Shown one piece after another: positions 38,060 to 64,000 of a stretch of DNA of 64,000 nt. Every line of letters begins with the position of its first letter. The stretch's first letter is position 1. Below the pieces are notes generated by a model. It saw only the letters and a program-made list of their open reading frames with translations, made no database searches and was not told the origin of the DNA. Made by a program: the position numbers and the translations under genes. Source of the stretch: Aulostomus chinensis (Eukaryota > Chordata > Actinopteri > Syngnathiformes > Aulostomidae); contig JBBMOA010000018.1 in the NCBI GenBank assembly GCA_037954235.1, positions 4,312,001 to 4,376,000 of the forward strand, in the 5' to 3' direction.

Positions 38060-38145
38060 TCTCTTGTGATGTTTTGCACTGGGCTCAGAACACGCGTGTT
38101 GACACAAGTGCAGCTCTGCCCCTGACAAGGCCGAGTCTGAAGAGA
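38060..38145 (+). ncRNA. snord88: C/D-box snoRNA, SNORD88-like, copy 2
   Basis: The C box is GTGATGT (38066-38072) and the D box CTGA (38137-38140). A terminal stem pairs TCTCT (38060-38064) with AGAGA (38141-38145). The guide TGCACTGGGCT (38075-38085) is identical to copy 1 and is followed by a degenerate D' box CAGA. A second shared block, GTGCAGCT then CCCTGACAAG, lies between D' and D. The 3' end is 75 nt before the acceptor of exon 3, exactly as in copy 1. The last C-box base is T rather than A. The terminal stem is stronger than that of copy 1. Confidence 0.85.
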
Positions 38146-38305
38146 CGGACACTAGAACGCGAGAACATTAGGATTCGTAGTTTCTCACTTCTGACTGCTT
38201 GCTTTGTTCCTTGTTTCCAGGCGCTGGACCCCCCCGAATACACAAACACACTTTTAAGAGTGATGCTCCTTTTTGTTTAACAATAAATTGTTTCTGAATT
38301 AAAAT

Positions 38306-39280
38306 CAATCTGGTTCTCATTATTTCATCCCGCAAACCAACATTTTAAAGGGCCTGGGTCATGGGACTCCAAAGAAATGCCTGAGATGAACCCGGGTTTT
38401 GTGCTGATCTTGTTTACAACGATCCACATACAAACGTAGTAGTAATACCTGTGTTATAACGCTTGTGCAGTGTTATACAGTTTGTCTTGTGTGTACTTGC
38501 TGTCATGGGGAGCTGCTAAAACTGGTTTTCGCAGTTAATGTTGGCAGCAAAGGACTCCACCTTCAACCGAGAGATCATAACTGGACTAAAAATGGAGAAA
38601 ACCTGCAGGGATTTTTCAGGCTTGGAAAAAAGTTCAGAGATTTGCTCCACACGCCTGACGCAAGAATGTTTGCAGTCCACGTACAAATAAATGTTCTTCA
38701 GGGAATTGACGGGCAAGAACACGCCTACAAGTCTTGAGGTCAGGGTGGGCAACGATCTCATCACCACATTCACGTCTTCAGCCTGTATTCTCAACCTCAA
38801 CAGTGCTTCAAACAGCACGATAGTCGGGGTTCAGAGTTACGAAACCCTGGGGGGGGAGGGTCACGGAATTTGAGAACAGTAGGAAATTTCTTTGGGAGCC
38901 GGTTGACTTTGGGATGTCATTGAAATTTTCTTAATACCTGGATACTGCCATCAACAGAGGAACCTCTTGGCTGAGTTGGATCAATGATTGTATGAAGTCG
39001 TACAACACGTCATTGATCGGCTCTGTACATTTACCATTTTACATGGATGTCTGCATTTCCCATGTGTACATCGATGTTTCCAAGCGTGTGGCCAGGAACA
39101 TTTACCCCAAGTGTGGAACGGTCACGAGAACTTACTGGTAAGAACGGGAGGTAGTTGGCACCGGTGACCGTGGCAGGAGGGAAACAAAAGGTGGTTAAAC
39201 CACCCTGCGGCTCCACTGCGTCGACCTGAAGCACCAGAAAGGAATTACGCTGGTTCCATTTAAGAAATCCCAACCCATAA
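38306..39280. other. Convergent intergenic gap between the snoRNA host and shank1
   Basis: The plus-strand host gene ends near 38,305 and the minus-strand shank1 3' UTR may end as far down as about 39,280. No gene is recognised between them. Confidence 0.5.
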
Positions 39281-40099
39281 ATTACAACTTTATTTCAGTA
39301 TCTTTATTATAATTCTAACAATTTATCTCTTAAAACATTTGAAATTCATATGTTTATATGAATGCGTGTATATGCATACCACATATACATACATATATAT
39401 TCTGTAAGTTACCTTTCATTAGTTCATATTCTCATTTTTTAAAAGATCTCTTAAAGGAAAAGAAATGCTTTCTATACAGTCAAGCCGATTCCCTCCGATA
39501 ATCTGACAGCGACGGTGAGCCGCTGTCGCTCTTGATCACAAATACAACTGCAAAGAAAGAATTAATACCCCCCCCCCCTCCCAAAAAAAGTTCCTTTACT
39601 TAATTAAATGTGTTAATTGGTCCTACTTATACTCGCAGGCTTTTTAAAAACCTGATAGAAACAAGTGGATTTAGAGTTTGGACACGAGGTCAAACATCCA
39701 CTTTAGGGTGAAAGGTGAGAAGTCACAGTTGCAAATGGAAATCGGGTCATTGCATAAAATGCTGGTTATAAACGGCGAGCTGCGAGCATTCTGGCGCATC
39801 TGTACAAATATGAAGCTGCAAATGTTGAGCACGAACCGGTCATGGAAGGTGCAGATGTAGAGAACGGGTGGAACTGTATAGAAAGCAGGCGAGTTAAATA
39901 AATACATTGTACCTTTTTATGTTAAACGTTATTTGGAAGACAGAGATTCTTTAGAACTTTTGAGACGTTGTTCTTTTTACATCTTAAACCATAATTAGAA
40001 TGGCCATTATTTTCATCGTCCTTATTGCTATTTCCCTTGCATCCAAATATAATCTCTCCTCCACCAGCAAAGGACAATTTACAGAAACAACCCCCCCCC

Positions 40100-40133
<34 letters not shown>

Positions 40134-43100
40134 CACTCACTCACACACACAAACACCCCAATTAATGAACTTCTCTCAGTCGCATTTATAGCTAATGTGC
40201 ATGTTATGATCTATGAAAACTAATTCATCTTTCTTGCAAAAATAGAGTGAGGATTGCAGGGGCGCGAGGCCAGCGACGGCCTCCTCGGCGTCCTGATGCG
40301 AAATGCACGTTTGATGTGTTCGAGGACTCAAAAAAGCAGCAGGAGAGGTGAAATGTTGTCCAAGGTAGAGAAGTCATGAGAGAGCCCTTATACTTGATCT
40401 CAGCAACAGCGAGAAAAACAGGACTGAGGTTTCAATGGAGATGTGCCATGAAAGCTGATGGGGAAATAGAGAGGGTTTTACGGCACGTCGGGACACAAAG
40501 AAGCGGTCATTTCTATATGTGATCAATCAAAAGGGGGGTGGTTCTTATCTAGAATATAAAAAAATATCTAGTTAACATAAAGTTAAATATCATTTTCCAA
40601 TAATGGGAGTCCCCAGAGTTGACAGTTGCTACACTTTTAGCATCTGCATATAATTAAGTGGCAGCTATTATCGCAACTTTTAAGTGAGTGAAATTGATTG
40701 AGATTAAAAGCGTCACAGTCAACAACAAGAAGAAGAAGAAAAGGAGAGGATTTAAAATGTGCTTCACATTAAGTTGCAATGCTTCTCTTCACATGGAAGC
40801 AAGGGTACAGTGCACTAAATAATATGCATTGTTCAATTCAAAAAATACCTACGTACATTTATAAATATCCATCACGATTATCTTCACCACACAGTCAGAA
40901 AAAGCACCACCGCAGCCACCGAGAGCTCTCCGTAATAACAGTAAGGACGATGATAGTAATGATAAATTGTAACAATAAATCTCTTCATATCAATATCAGT
41001 ATTCCCATTAAAATTTAAAAATTGTAAGAACAATCATAGTATTAAAACTTGATATAAGCGTTTCTCTCTGATCCCCCGTGTTCAGGTTTCCCTCCTGGGT
41101 TTGTCGAGAGAGAGAGGTGGGCCCCTCCTGGAAGGAGCAGGGGGGATTGGGTGGGAAAGAGCAATAATTGGCAGTTTTTCCTCTTCCCCTCCCCTTCTCC
41201 TTTCCGGTCTCCCTCAGACAGAAAGTCTGAATAGGTGAAAAGTTGCTTCGACAGTGGATAAAATCCTCCGGGAGATTTCTCTTCACGTATCCCTGTTGAG
41301 AGCACAGTCTGTATCCTTTTATATATCTTGGATCCAAACATTTAACTATATATAAGGTGTCCCATAAACTTGTGTGAGTGTCTAAATGTTGGTGTATGCA
41401 TGCAGGCATGTATAGTCGAGTGCCTGTGTGTGCATATCAGTGTCTTTCTTTTTTTTTTTTTTTATGTTGTTGGTCTGGGCACTTATTTTTGCTACAAATG
41501 TTTGTGATACAGTGACCAGTCTGTATATATGTCATTATAAGATGATAAAGAGAGAAAGATCCTGATCTCAGGACCTGCAGGGAGGACGGAGCCCTACCAG
41601 CCGTGAGGTAAGAACAAGACATAACCAATCACACCGCGAGCCTCCCGAACCAAGGACACAAGTTCCGCACCCTTGTCGACTCTAAAGGACGTGGAAGCGG
41701 CCATGATAACGCTGCCCTGCACACAGCCTCACTCCTGCACACATTGATCCATTCCACCCTCAGAAATTGACCCTGAAATCTTTTAAATTCAAATCCACTG
41801 ACACGGGGAGGGGGGTGTCACTGAATGCACTAAATAGCCAGTGAACGGCCAACAAGATGGCTGCACAATGAAAGCCCATCTTCATCAGTTTGCCGAAGAC
41901 ATAACTGAGAGACAGTGCAAGAAGAGGGCGAAGCAAGGGTGGCATCACCCACTGGTTCCGGGACTTTCTTCAAAGATCTGCCTTTAGGTCGTCGCCATAA
42001 TGACCTTCCGCAAAATTATTTAGTCGAGGGGGTGGAGCTAAAGTGGAGTGAGGGGAGGCTCTGACTGAAGCTAGCAGCTAGTGACTAGTGTCATTCAAAA
42101 CACCCCTTACCTAATTATGCATAACTTTAAGCCTTAAAGAAACATGACAACTTTTTTTTTTTAAAAATATGCTTATTGTCCGTCTTCCCCAGAACCAGAC
42201 GAGAAGACAGATCCTTTTCTCTCCTCTGTGCTGTATTAGGACGCTAAGACCCACAGAGACCAGCTGACCATTAGCTTAGCACAATGAATGGTAGTGGATC
42301 AGCATGTTAGCATACCTCAAGCTTTCCCTCCTTATGTTTAGAAAGCTGTAGTTCCTCCTCCTTGCATTGCGGTTCAAATAGATCAGGTTCAGGACCTCAT
42401 CCTCTCTTACAAAGCAGCCACGAGCAGTAGCAGCAGTTGCTCTTCTCGTCGTCAACAAATGTTTACATCGGTTTTGAGGTGCTGTTACAAATCACTGTCA
42501 AGGCAGAAAAGTATTTATCTGATTTACGAATTAAAATACCTTGTGAAATGAAACACCTTTCAGATTACACCATCACGAATGTCATACACAACCCTAATTC
42601 TATTAATGCAGGCAAAGGCTGTTATCAAGAGAAGAGTATTTGATGACTTCTGAAAAGGCTATGCTACACAGGCCATCCACCACCATTCATTGTGCTTAGC
42701 TAAGCAGCAGTCAGCTGCTCGTTGAGGGTGTCAGCTCCCTAATGCAGCACAGGGCAGAGAAGGGAAACAATTTAGTCTGGCTCACGTCTGTGAGAGCAAG
42801 CCTCAAGTGGCCACCAGAGGAACTGCAGTTTACTCTTCTCAGCCCTGGAGGTCACCCTTTGACAAAACCTTTAAACCGTTTTCAATTTTTTTCCTCTCAA
42901 GTATTTATTTGGTCATGATGTCACCTAATCTCTGGCAGCAGCCGTGGTGTCTTCATGTGCATTTTGGTTGAGAGGATGTGACTTGTTTGTGGATTTGTGT
43001 GACCATGCATGCATGTGGGGAGTATACTTGTGTAAATCAGCTTGCCACAACTGGGGAGCACCAGCTGGTGTCTTTATGGATCATCAGCCCTTTTTCCATC

Positions 43101-43287
43101 TCTGTGTTTCCATCTCCCTTTGGGACTCAACTCTTTCTTTCTCTCGCTCTTAGTGTGAAATCTGTTCCCCCCTCATTTGTTGTGTGAATCCACCATGGGT
43201 AGCAGCAGTTGTGGCTTCCTCCCTCATTGACTCCAATCCTCCATCTTTGTCTCTCTCCCTTTTTTTCCTGCCTCTGTGTTTGCAACC
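39281..43287 (-). other. shank1: Putative shank1 3' UTR region
   Basis: This minus-strand sequence follows the predicted shank1 stop codon. Candidate poly(A) signals are AATAAA at 42909-42904 (short UTR of about 0.4 kb) and a pair at 39308-39303 and 39294-39289 (long UTR of about 4 kb). No other gene is recognised here. A CA tract near 40,091-40,130 and scattered T-runs are present. Which end is used cannot be decided from sequence. Confidence 0.4.
40091..40130. repeat. Poly(C) followed by (CA)n microsatellite
   Basis: About twelve C residues run into a CA tract. Confidence 0.9.
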
Positions 43288-56673
<13,386 letters not shown>

Positions 56674-59384
56674 CTGGCAGAGAGGAGACACAGGACAGAG
56701 AGACACAGGGTTAAACAAGACATAAAACACAAATGAAAGACAGAATGCAAGCGAGGACATTCACCATTCAGCCTCCATACGGAGAGATGATGGCAGGGAA
56801 GTCACATCATTTACATTGTCAGAGTGAATTTCCTTCCAAAATTACACCACTCATCCCAGCTACTGCCTCCTACTTCCTACGTCCCAACAACCAACAGCTG
56901 GCACCAAAGTGGGCTGCGTTGAAAAAGCCCCTCCTAGTGTCTTCTTACTGAACTTTGATGGCGAACATCGTTGGCAGATGTGAAGGAGAATTCCGAATGA
57001 TTTAGGAGCAGGCTAACAAACCTAATACTGTATGTGTGGGTATTTGGTTTCCAGCATCTTGAATAATAATAATTTAAAAAAAAAAAAAAAAAACATCTTC
57101 AGGCAATATCAACTTTGATCCTTTAACAAAAGCAGCACAGCCTCAACAATGCACCTGCAGTTGGAAGATGTTGAAAGTTTAAACATACCGTATAAGCACA
57201 TTAACAAGTTATGGCGTACGATGGAAAATACTCCATAATGCTGTCAGTCCCCTTCATCCACAGTTGTAGTACGCTTGTTTGATGACAGGTCAAATGAAAC
57301 TATTAAAATACCTGCTGCCTGTTGTTGTGTCAGTGTCACTTTTTGCTTCACACTACCAGCAGAGGGGTGTTTCCAGACAAAATTTGCCACTGGAAACTGG
57401 ACCGTACGGCACATAACAAAAGCAGTGTTGCAACACAGCTACTCTGGGATTGTTTCTACATATACGATGACACCTCAGGATATTTGTGTGACTGAATTGA
57501 ACAAAGTAACCCTAAAAAGGCAAAGAGCCAGGATGATCTATTTGCTGTCGTTTTCCCATCCCAGATGAAACAAGAACACTGCCTCTGTAACGCACACGTA
57601 CTGGCAATAAAGTCAAATGGTGATGAGAAAATCTGCTTCTAATGTCAGCTGTTTTTAATAAAATATCCAATACTGTTGCCGGTGTATGGATAACATCTCG
57701 TAAGCTGTAGTACTGCAGTGTGGATATATTGTCCCACTCGTAGAGACAAAGCGTTTGAATATGACACCGTCGCTTGACTACAGGCTCCTTCAGCAGACGG
57801 ATCTGAGGGCAGCACTGTGGAGCTCAAACATCCGAGTGTAGTCACAACAAGCAAAGTGATTTAAGGGGACTTTTAAAACAATGCAGCTTCAATTCAGCTG
57901 ATTTTTGACAACCGACACTGCGATTAATGTTCAGAGCTCCTTATTAGTCAAACCAGCTCCCACCACCGTGACACATCGCGTACATTACACCGTGACTGAA
58001 AACAGTCTTCACTTGGCTGGGTGCTGTTGACAGTGAGCCCAGAGCTGGTTTCTACCAGAACCTCAGGAAAGAGGAGATGCTATATACAGTATGATGGTGC
58101 TGCTTGTTGCCTCAGCAACAGCTAGAACTGGACGCAGGGAAACTTGCTCCGCGACGGAGCCAAGCCGTGTAATGGTACACTATTGGTCACTGACAGCAGG
58201 AAACAGGCACTGCATGCTCACAGGTGGAGCCTCCAAACTATCGCCGGCTCTCTGATCCATCCCATGATGCAGACGCGAAATACGCAACTGCAAAAGAGAA
58301 ATAAGTTCACTCATTTTTACAAAACCTAGATAACATATCAAGATTTACTTGTTCATGTAGGTTAAACGCCTGGAGTTAAAAAAAAAAAAAAGTGTCGCGC
58401 CTATGTGTGGAGAGTGAACTCTAACATGGCTTCCAGGCGATCACAATTTTTTCACTTTTTCATGGTCAGAAACGACAGATACCTGATGTCAGGGCTGCTG
58501 CGTGTCTCGCTCATGACAAAAGGATTCCCAATGTATTTTTGACAAAGTGCTATGACAGATGATTTAAAGGTTCGAGGGTGCTTTTTAATACCGTGTCCAT
58601 GGCCCTGCATGATTTAGCATTTATTAATGATTATTCAAGTCAAACCAAAAGCCACATTTATACGTTTATACAACCCAACATCCCAAATCAGTTTGCAACA
58701 AGAGCTTCCCAATCTGCCCTAAGACACTCGATTCTCGAGAGGAAGATGTAACCAAAAAAAAACCCTTTGAACAGGTGGAAGAAGAAAAAAAAAGAGGAGG
58801 GATCCTTCTCCCAGGATGGAGCGATACAGATGCCGCAAATACAGAGACGTTCAATAAAGTCACAGTGTGGAACATCTCATCATAGCCGATACCTGTAAAT
58901 GATTTATATCAAGAAATGTGTACAATAATGGACATACCACCGGATTGGTCAGTGGTCGGTATCAAGAGAAGGAAGTTTTGATTTCTTGGACTTAACTTTA
59001 ATGAAGTATATCATACAGCGCCGTCACACTTGGATGGTGATGGCAAGAATTAGCACGCATGCCAGAGTCGTTCTTTAAGTGAATTAGTGACTAATCACCT
59101 TCATGCATGAATCACTCATCAATGATAACCTACTTTCCACATGAACCATGAGGATGAAGGTGCAGAAAAATACAAACAAGCTCAGCAAGAAGAGCATATT
59201 GCCATTTAGTGCATGCATATATTTCTGCATGTGTCTCCACCTGGCTCCCCCCGAATAATTAGCTTTGGTTGTCCTTCAATGATGAGAGGCCAGACAGGTC
59301 AGGCACTTGTCAGATGTGTAGCCGGTTTAAATCAATCAGATTCTGTTAGCGGTGCATGACTCTGTTCATTCAGTGAGTCAGAGT

Positions 59385-59385
59385 G

Positions 59386-59416
<31 letters not shown>

Positions 59417-59417
59417 T

Positions 59418-59448
<31 letters not shown>

Positions 59449-59462
59449 GTACATACATATAT
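59385..59462. repeat. (TA)n and (CA)n compound tract
   Basis: A TA tract followed by a CA tract, then TACATA-type units. Confidence 0.9.
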
Positions 59463-60838
59463 AACATGTCAGCTGTAACATACTGTAACCACATGCTGAT
59501 AATCTCATCATGCACCAAAATAGTCCCTGCCCTCTCCATCTGCTCACCCCTCTGTATTATTTATTTTCAATTTTTCCGACCTGTTGGCCCCGCCCACTCT
59601 ACATATTTCTACGGACATCTCACGTGCTCTAAACTGCGCTCGTTTTATCTAAACCGTTGTCCCCGATCCATCATCTTCTTCTCCATGGAGCGAACAACTT
59701 TCTCCGCAGGCTGTTCACGCATCTCTGTTTGTGACAAAGCTTTGTTCTCAATCTCATCTTTGTTCTGTCCGTCTCTGCTGCCCAGCCCACATCTCAAGGT
59801 GAATAACTCAATCAAAGCGCACGCTAATATCAGCACGACGTCATCTTGGTAGATATTGGTCATTTATGTATAAATACCGGCCGAGTTTTGCTGAGGTCTC
59901 TTCTTTGCTCATCATCTGCGTAGGTGATGAGGAAACCATACAGTAAAGATAAGACTCCAAATGTGCTGGAAATAAAGTTCAAATTCTCTGTGTTTACAAG
60001 GGTTTTTCACTACTCACAGAATGTTAAAAATCACATGAACTTGTGCTTACAGGAATGATATCAACATTGGGAAGTTCGAGCCATCGACCAAATCTGTTGG
60101 AAAAATATCAACACAGAGGACATCGACGAAAAAAAACCCCAGCACCTCGCATCACTAAACTAAGCACGAGCAGCACACAGCAACACAGAGAAAATGAGGG
60201 ACATGTTTAATTGAAACACTGAGTGCTGGTAGTTTCGCAACAAACACAAATATTTTCCTTGAGATAGTGAGAGATGGGAGGTCGGAATGGTTAAGAACAG
60301 GCACTTGTCAGATTCCACTGCGGGGAACAGAAGCAAACAAGACACTCCACGGAAGTTCAATCGGCGCAAATGACAAACTTTACCGTCAACAATGTAATAT
60401 TTTTTGCGCTTTTTAACTCCACTGATTTTGTGTGGTGAGCAGTAGTGGATTTTCAACTGGATAACAATAAAAAAAAGACCACAAACACCTCAAAGAGCGC
60501 TCCTCATGAACCTCAGAACTATAACTGTGGGTAAATGGGGAAAGACAAACAAACGCTGTCGTACCAAACTCAGGAGGGGCTTTAGAAAGGACCCAGAAAC
60601 ACAGTGAGGCAGAGGCTGGTCCCCCCCACACCCAAAGAGGAGCTGAGTGGTTTAGTATGCAGCCCAGTGCAGCCGAGAATGAGCCGGCAAAACAAAACAG
60701 GAAACTAAACCGTCCATTCACATCTGAAGGACAAGAGACTTTGAGGACGGCAACATGCACGTGGATGAAGAAGACAGGTGGTTTAAAAGAATAGTGAAGG
60801 AAGACATCTATGTCACAGAGGGAAAACAATCAATCAGT

Positions 60839-60866
60839 GGGGGGAGGCGGGGCGGGGGGGGGGGGG
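60839..60866. repeat. G-rich run
   Basis: GGGG-type units and a run of about eleven G residues on the plus strand. Confidence 0.8.
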
Positions 60867-61141
60867 TCCTACACCACCACCGATCAGCCAGTTACATCAG
60901 TGTGTCCTTTTTGTCCTTTCTCTGATGATTGTCACATAAAGCCAGGAGGACGGACACAACGTGTGACCTCAGAGACTCGAAGAGCCCTGTGGAGGTTAAA
61001 TTCAGGTTGTTCTTGACTCGTCAACTCCATTTGTTTGTGTAATCTTTTATGGACCAGAGTCTCACAGTAGGGACGTGAGCAGCGCAGGTTGTGACAGGTC
61101 AAAATGTTTACTGACGTGTCAGTCAGCTAAAGCAACACGCA

Positions 61142-61440
61142 CACATAATTCTATATATACACACACGTATACATACACATGTACATATACATATATACTC
61201 CTACATATGTATATACATATATATATATACACATACATACATATATACACATATACATATATACAAACTTATACATAGATACATATATACACGTACATAT
61301 TGACACATACACACATATACATACATATACATACACACATGTATACATACACATATATACATACACGTACAAATATATATATATAAATTCACATACGCAT
61401 ATATATACACATATACATTCATATACATATACATATCACT
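61142..61440. repeat. Degenerate TACA/TATA alternating tract of about 300 bp
   Basis: An almost strictly alternating purine-pyrimidine tract of TA, CA and TACA units. Its long open frames on both strands (IYTHTYTYT-like and YVYMCMYTC-like) are low-complexity artefacts. Confidence 0.9.
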
Positions 61441-61800
61441 CAAAACCCAAAAATCTATGGTAAGTCAGAGCTTATCAATCTATCTATTGATCCTGATATA
61501 ATGAGGCGGTGTGCAAGCAAAGATGCTGGGAGAGGAACGAAAAATGAGCAGGGAGAGCAGGGCATTCCACTTAATAGTGTGTGTGCGTGTGTGTGGGGGG
61601 GAACCTATCGTATCGTTTGGGGAAAAAAAAGGGGGGGGGGGGGGAGCATTCTAAAGAACCCGGAGCATAAACAAGACATGTAAGTGCTGTTGGCTTAGCT
61701 TCTCGTAACAGGTTAGCTATAGTATCATTGAATTCCACCAGATTTTTTTCAGAATTTTCTGAATAAGACTCTTTAAGGCAGCTCTGATGAAACTGTTGTA

Positions 61801-61806
61801 ATAATG

Positions 61807-61850
<44 letters not shown>
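61801..61850. repeat. (TAA)n microsatellite
   Basis: A TAA triplet tract of about sixteen units with one interruption near the left end. Confidence 0.95.
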
Positions 61851-63690
61851 CAGCACTGCTCTGCTTTAGTGATTTTGTGGGCAGCTGATCCACGATTTTT
61901 AATTACTTTTCCAGCTGTCATGAGAATGTGTTCTAAGTTTGTCAGTGTAATGGCCAATGCTAAAATCCCTAATTCAGACCAAACAAATGTGGCGTGAGGA
62001 AAACCTCCCATCTTACAGGAAGAAACCTCGGCAGAAAAGGTGGCCATCTGCCTTGACCACTTTAGAATGAAGAGTGGTTGAGCAGAGCCGGAACATAAGG
62101 GATGATGACTACAGTTCCCTCAGTTTTTTCTAGCCTTATGTTTGAGGGTCTACATGAATAAATGCATGCCAAATAACACAATTACATCCATGACTGAGAA
62201 ATGGTCTTCAGTTCTATTATTTATTTTCAAACAAAAGCATAAGAGCTTGCCAGCCAGTCACATTAACTCATCAAAGTCATGTAACCATTTTAAGACTGAT
62301 CCCAAAGCAGCAGAAAACGCAAGCTTTGCCAGTTGAAAACTTTGAGGACGACTGCACAGAAGCACTCGCAGCCAACGATCAGCGAGAACAAAGTGACACT
62401 TGCAAAACAAAGTCACTCATCGTGTGAACGAATAATTATAGCAACTGCTCCATGGAATCTCTTTGTGATCAAGAGTTTGTCACTGAATGTGTCAGATCAT
62501 ATCTTTCATGTTTATGTTGTGGCGCTCATCCTGCTTCCACCCCGGCTGTCTGTGTGTGTTTGTGCGCATCCACTCAGGCTTGTATACATAGCGATAATCC
62601 CTTGAATCCCAACCAAACAGCGCTACAATGAACACAGTCTTCACTGCTGTCTTCAAGGATTTCATCAACTTTAAGTGACGTTTATTGTGTCCCAGTTCAG
62701 GCAGGATCATCTGAATATATCACAACAGGCTAACGAGGCCTGACCCACAAAAATCCTCCGAGTGCTGCTGAGATGGGCAGCCTACTTTAGCTCACCAGTG
62801 CAACCTTGCTACCCCTCAGTGGCTGGTCAGCCATTTAAAAGTGCATTCGGATGACTATTTTAGTCCGGAGACTTCTCGTTCATCCATTGACTCTCAACTC
62901 TCAACACTCATTGGATAAATTCAGTAGGTGTTTGTGATTAGAAAGTCATTAGTCAGCAATAAATGGTTGACCTGAGTGAAGTAAAACCTGCAGTGCTTCA
63001 AAGGGCACTAAAAGAGCAACCAATTTTGTTATTTATGGTGTCAACAATGTGAGAAATAACTTAACAAAGTCCCATTTGTATGGGCAGCTGGATGTTACTC
63101 TTGTCACCGGCACGATCCTGGAGAAAACTGTGTGTGCCAACATTGCCGAAGAGGAAATATTTGCAGCGGTTCTGGCAAAATAAAAATGAGGGAAGAGAGA
63201 CATCTGTGGCTATTAGGTGTGTGATGTCATCCCTCTGTCAATGACTCCTAAAACCCAGGGGTACCTTCTGGAAATAGGTATGAATGAAGGGATTTCTGAG
63301 AAATTCACACTCATGAATTTCGCAGCATTTGTGTGTCTTAAGCCATTCGCTACAAAACTAGACTGAAAACGCTAAAATCGGAGGAAGCGCGAGGGTAGTG
63401 ATGGTCATTGAAGTCATATGTGCATGGCGTCATTTGATGATTCATACTTTCATTAAGGTGGTGTTGTTTTTTTTTTTAATTATCATTATGAACAAAATGT
63501 GTCATTCTTATAATGAACTTGTGTTGGACCAAGAGCTGATTTTCTGCCAAAATTCCCCTGGCATTTGGTCGAGGGAACCATGGAGATGCTAACTTCTGGG
63601 CTGAGCCACAGAAATACGACATACCTGCTGCATTCTATCAGGAGAGGGGGGAAAAGTCCACCCCTCCAAGGTTAATGAGAATCTGCTGAA

Positions 63691-63710
63691 AGACAGACAG
63701 ACAGACAGAC
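63691..63710. repeat. (AGAC)n microsatellite
   Basis: A pure AGAC tetranucleotide tract of five units. Confidence 0.9.
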
Positions 63711-64000
63711 GCTGATAAGGTTTCATTTCAAAACGCAGACTTCAGCGACAACTATGGCTCAAATCATCACGGCAACACAGACCTTTGTAAATGCCGCTGC
63801 ACCCTCATGTGAGTTTGCAAACCGCACAACTCAGAACATGATTACGCAACCACCGTAGTTGGCATTATCGCATGACTCTTTGTCGAGTTTAAAAAACAAA
63901 CTAACAAAACAATCAGCACAGACAATCTCAGATGACTTTGGCATGGACTGAAAGGAATTGCCTTTTAATCCTTCAACACATTCATACTATTTGCTGAGTG

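Larger units (their letters stand above)
36918..38305 (+). ncRNA. SNORD88 host gene (non-coding, three exons; C19orf48-like)
   Basis: The exons are about 36918-36961 (donor GTAAGA), 37859-37900 (acceptor TTGTCAG, weak donor GTTGGT) and 38221 to about 38,305 (acceptor TTTCCAG; poly(A) signal AATAAA at 38282-38287). The exons are tiny and carry no convincing reading frame, while each intron holds one C/D snoRNA of the same family, as in snoRNA host genes. The start follows a TATA box. In human the SNORD88A/B/C snoRNAs lie in introns of C19orf48 near SHANK1; here the gene lies beside shank1 and points towards it, which supports orthology. The exact transcription start and the exon 2 boundaries are inferred from splice signals. 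Confidence 0.75.
56674..64000 (-). other. shank1: Upstream shank1 intron (7.3 kb or more), no exon recognised
   Basis: The SHANK exons expected before the PDZ domain (GSYDSF-type linker, SH3, ankyrin repeats) were looked for on the minus strand and not found. The stretch holds (TA)n/(CA)n tracts near 59.4 kb, an alternating purine-pyrimidine tract at 61.1-61.4 kb, a (TAA)n tract, G-runs and a short (AGAC)n. It is taken as intron running off the right edge. Confidence 0.6.

Noticed and set aside
60051..60093. A 43-nt exon-like segment on the minus strand with good acceptor and donor, phase-compatible with the shank1 PDZ exon
   Set aside because: The encoded LVDGSNFPMLISFL does not resemble the conserved SHANK linker (GSYDSF-type) expected before the PDZ domain, so it is probably a chance pairing of splice-like signals.
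61151..61463. Long open frames of YVYMCMYTC and IYTHTYTYT type
   Set aside because: They arise only from the alternating TACA/TATA tract.
63049..63184. Minus-strand frame NRCKYFLFGNVGTHSFLQDR after an acceptor-like TTTTGCCAG
   Set aside because: It matches no SHANK domain and ends in a stop without a good donor before it.

Overview
The window is vertebrate nuclear DNA, most likely from a ray-finned (teleost) fish. It has long intron-rich genes, abundant (CA)n/(GT)n and (GA)n microsatellites, a fish-type LINE reverse-transcriptase fragment, and proteins that read as fish versions of mammalian PACSIN3 and SHANK1. The species cannot be fixed from the sequence. Exon boundaries below were worked out by hand from splice signals, reading-frame continuity and remembered family sequences. 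No alignment or database search was run.

Layout. Bases 1-1,075 hold a decayed, frameshifted LINE fragment on the minus strand. From about 1.1 to 19.1 kb I find no gene, only microsatellites, hairpins and a few transcription-factor-like motifs. From 19.1 to 31.7 kb, minus strand, lies a complete nine-exon pacsin3 coding sequence (388 aa: F-BAR domain, very short basic linker, SH3 domain). At 36.9-38.3 kb, plus strand, is a small three-exon non-coding host gene. Each of its two introns carries a C/D-box snoRNA of SNORD88 type, each ending exactly 75 nt before the next 3' splice site. From about 39.3 to beyond 64 kb, minus strand, lies the 3' part of shank1: PDZ, two microexons, a 3.5-kb proline-rich exon, the SAM domain and a separate terminal exon. 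The ankyrin and SH3 exons must lie beyond the right edge.

How it fits together. pacsin3 encodes a membrane-bending endocytic adaptor and shank1 a postsynaptic scaffold. The snoRNA host sits between them and converges with shank1. In human, SHANK1 and the SNORD88A/B/C host C19orf48 lie close together at 19q13.33, so the arrangement supports both identifications; PACSIN3 is on human chromosome 11. The most interesting signals are the duplicated SNORD88 unit with strictly conserved geometry, the promoter region at 36.65-36.96 kb (TATA box, CTCF-like site, minus-strand exon-like segments), the shank1 microexons of 9 and 27 nt, a predicted SHANK1 tail beyond the SAM domain, and two long imperfect hairpins (5.5 and 43.6 kb).
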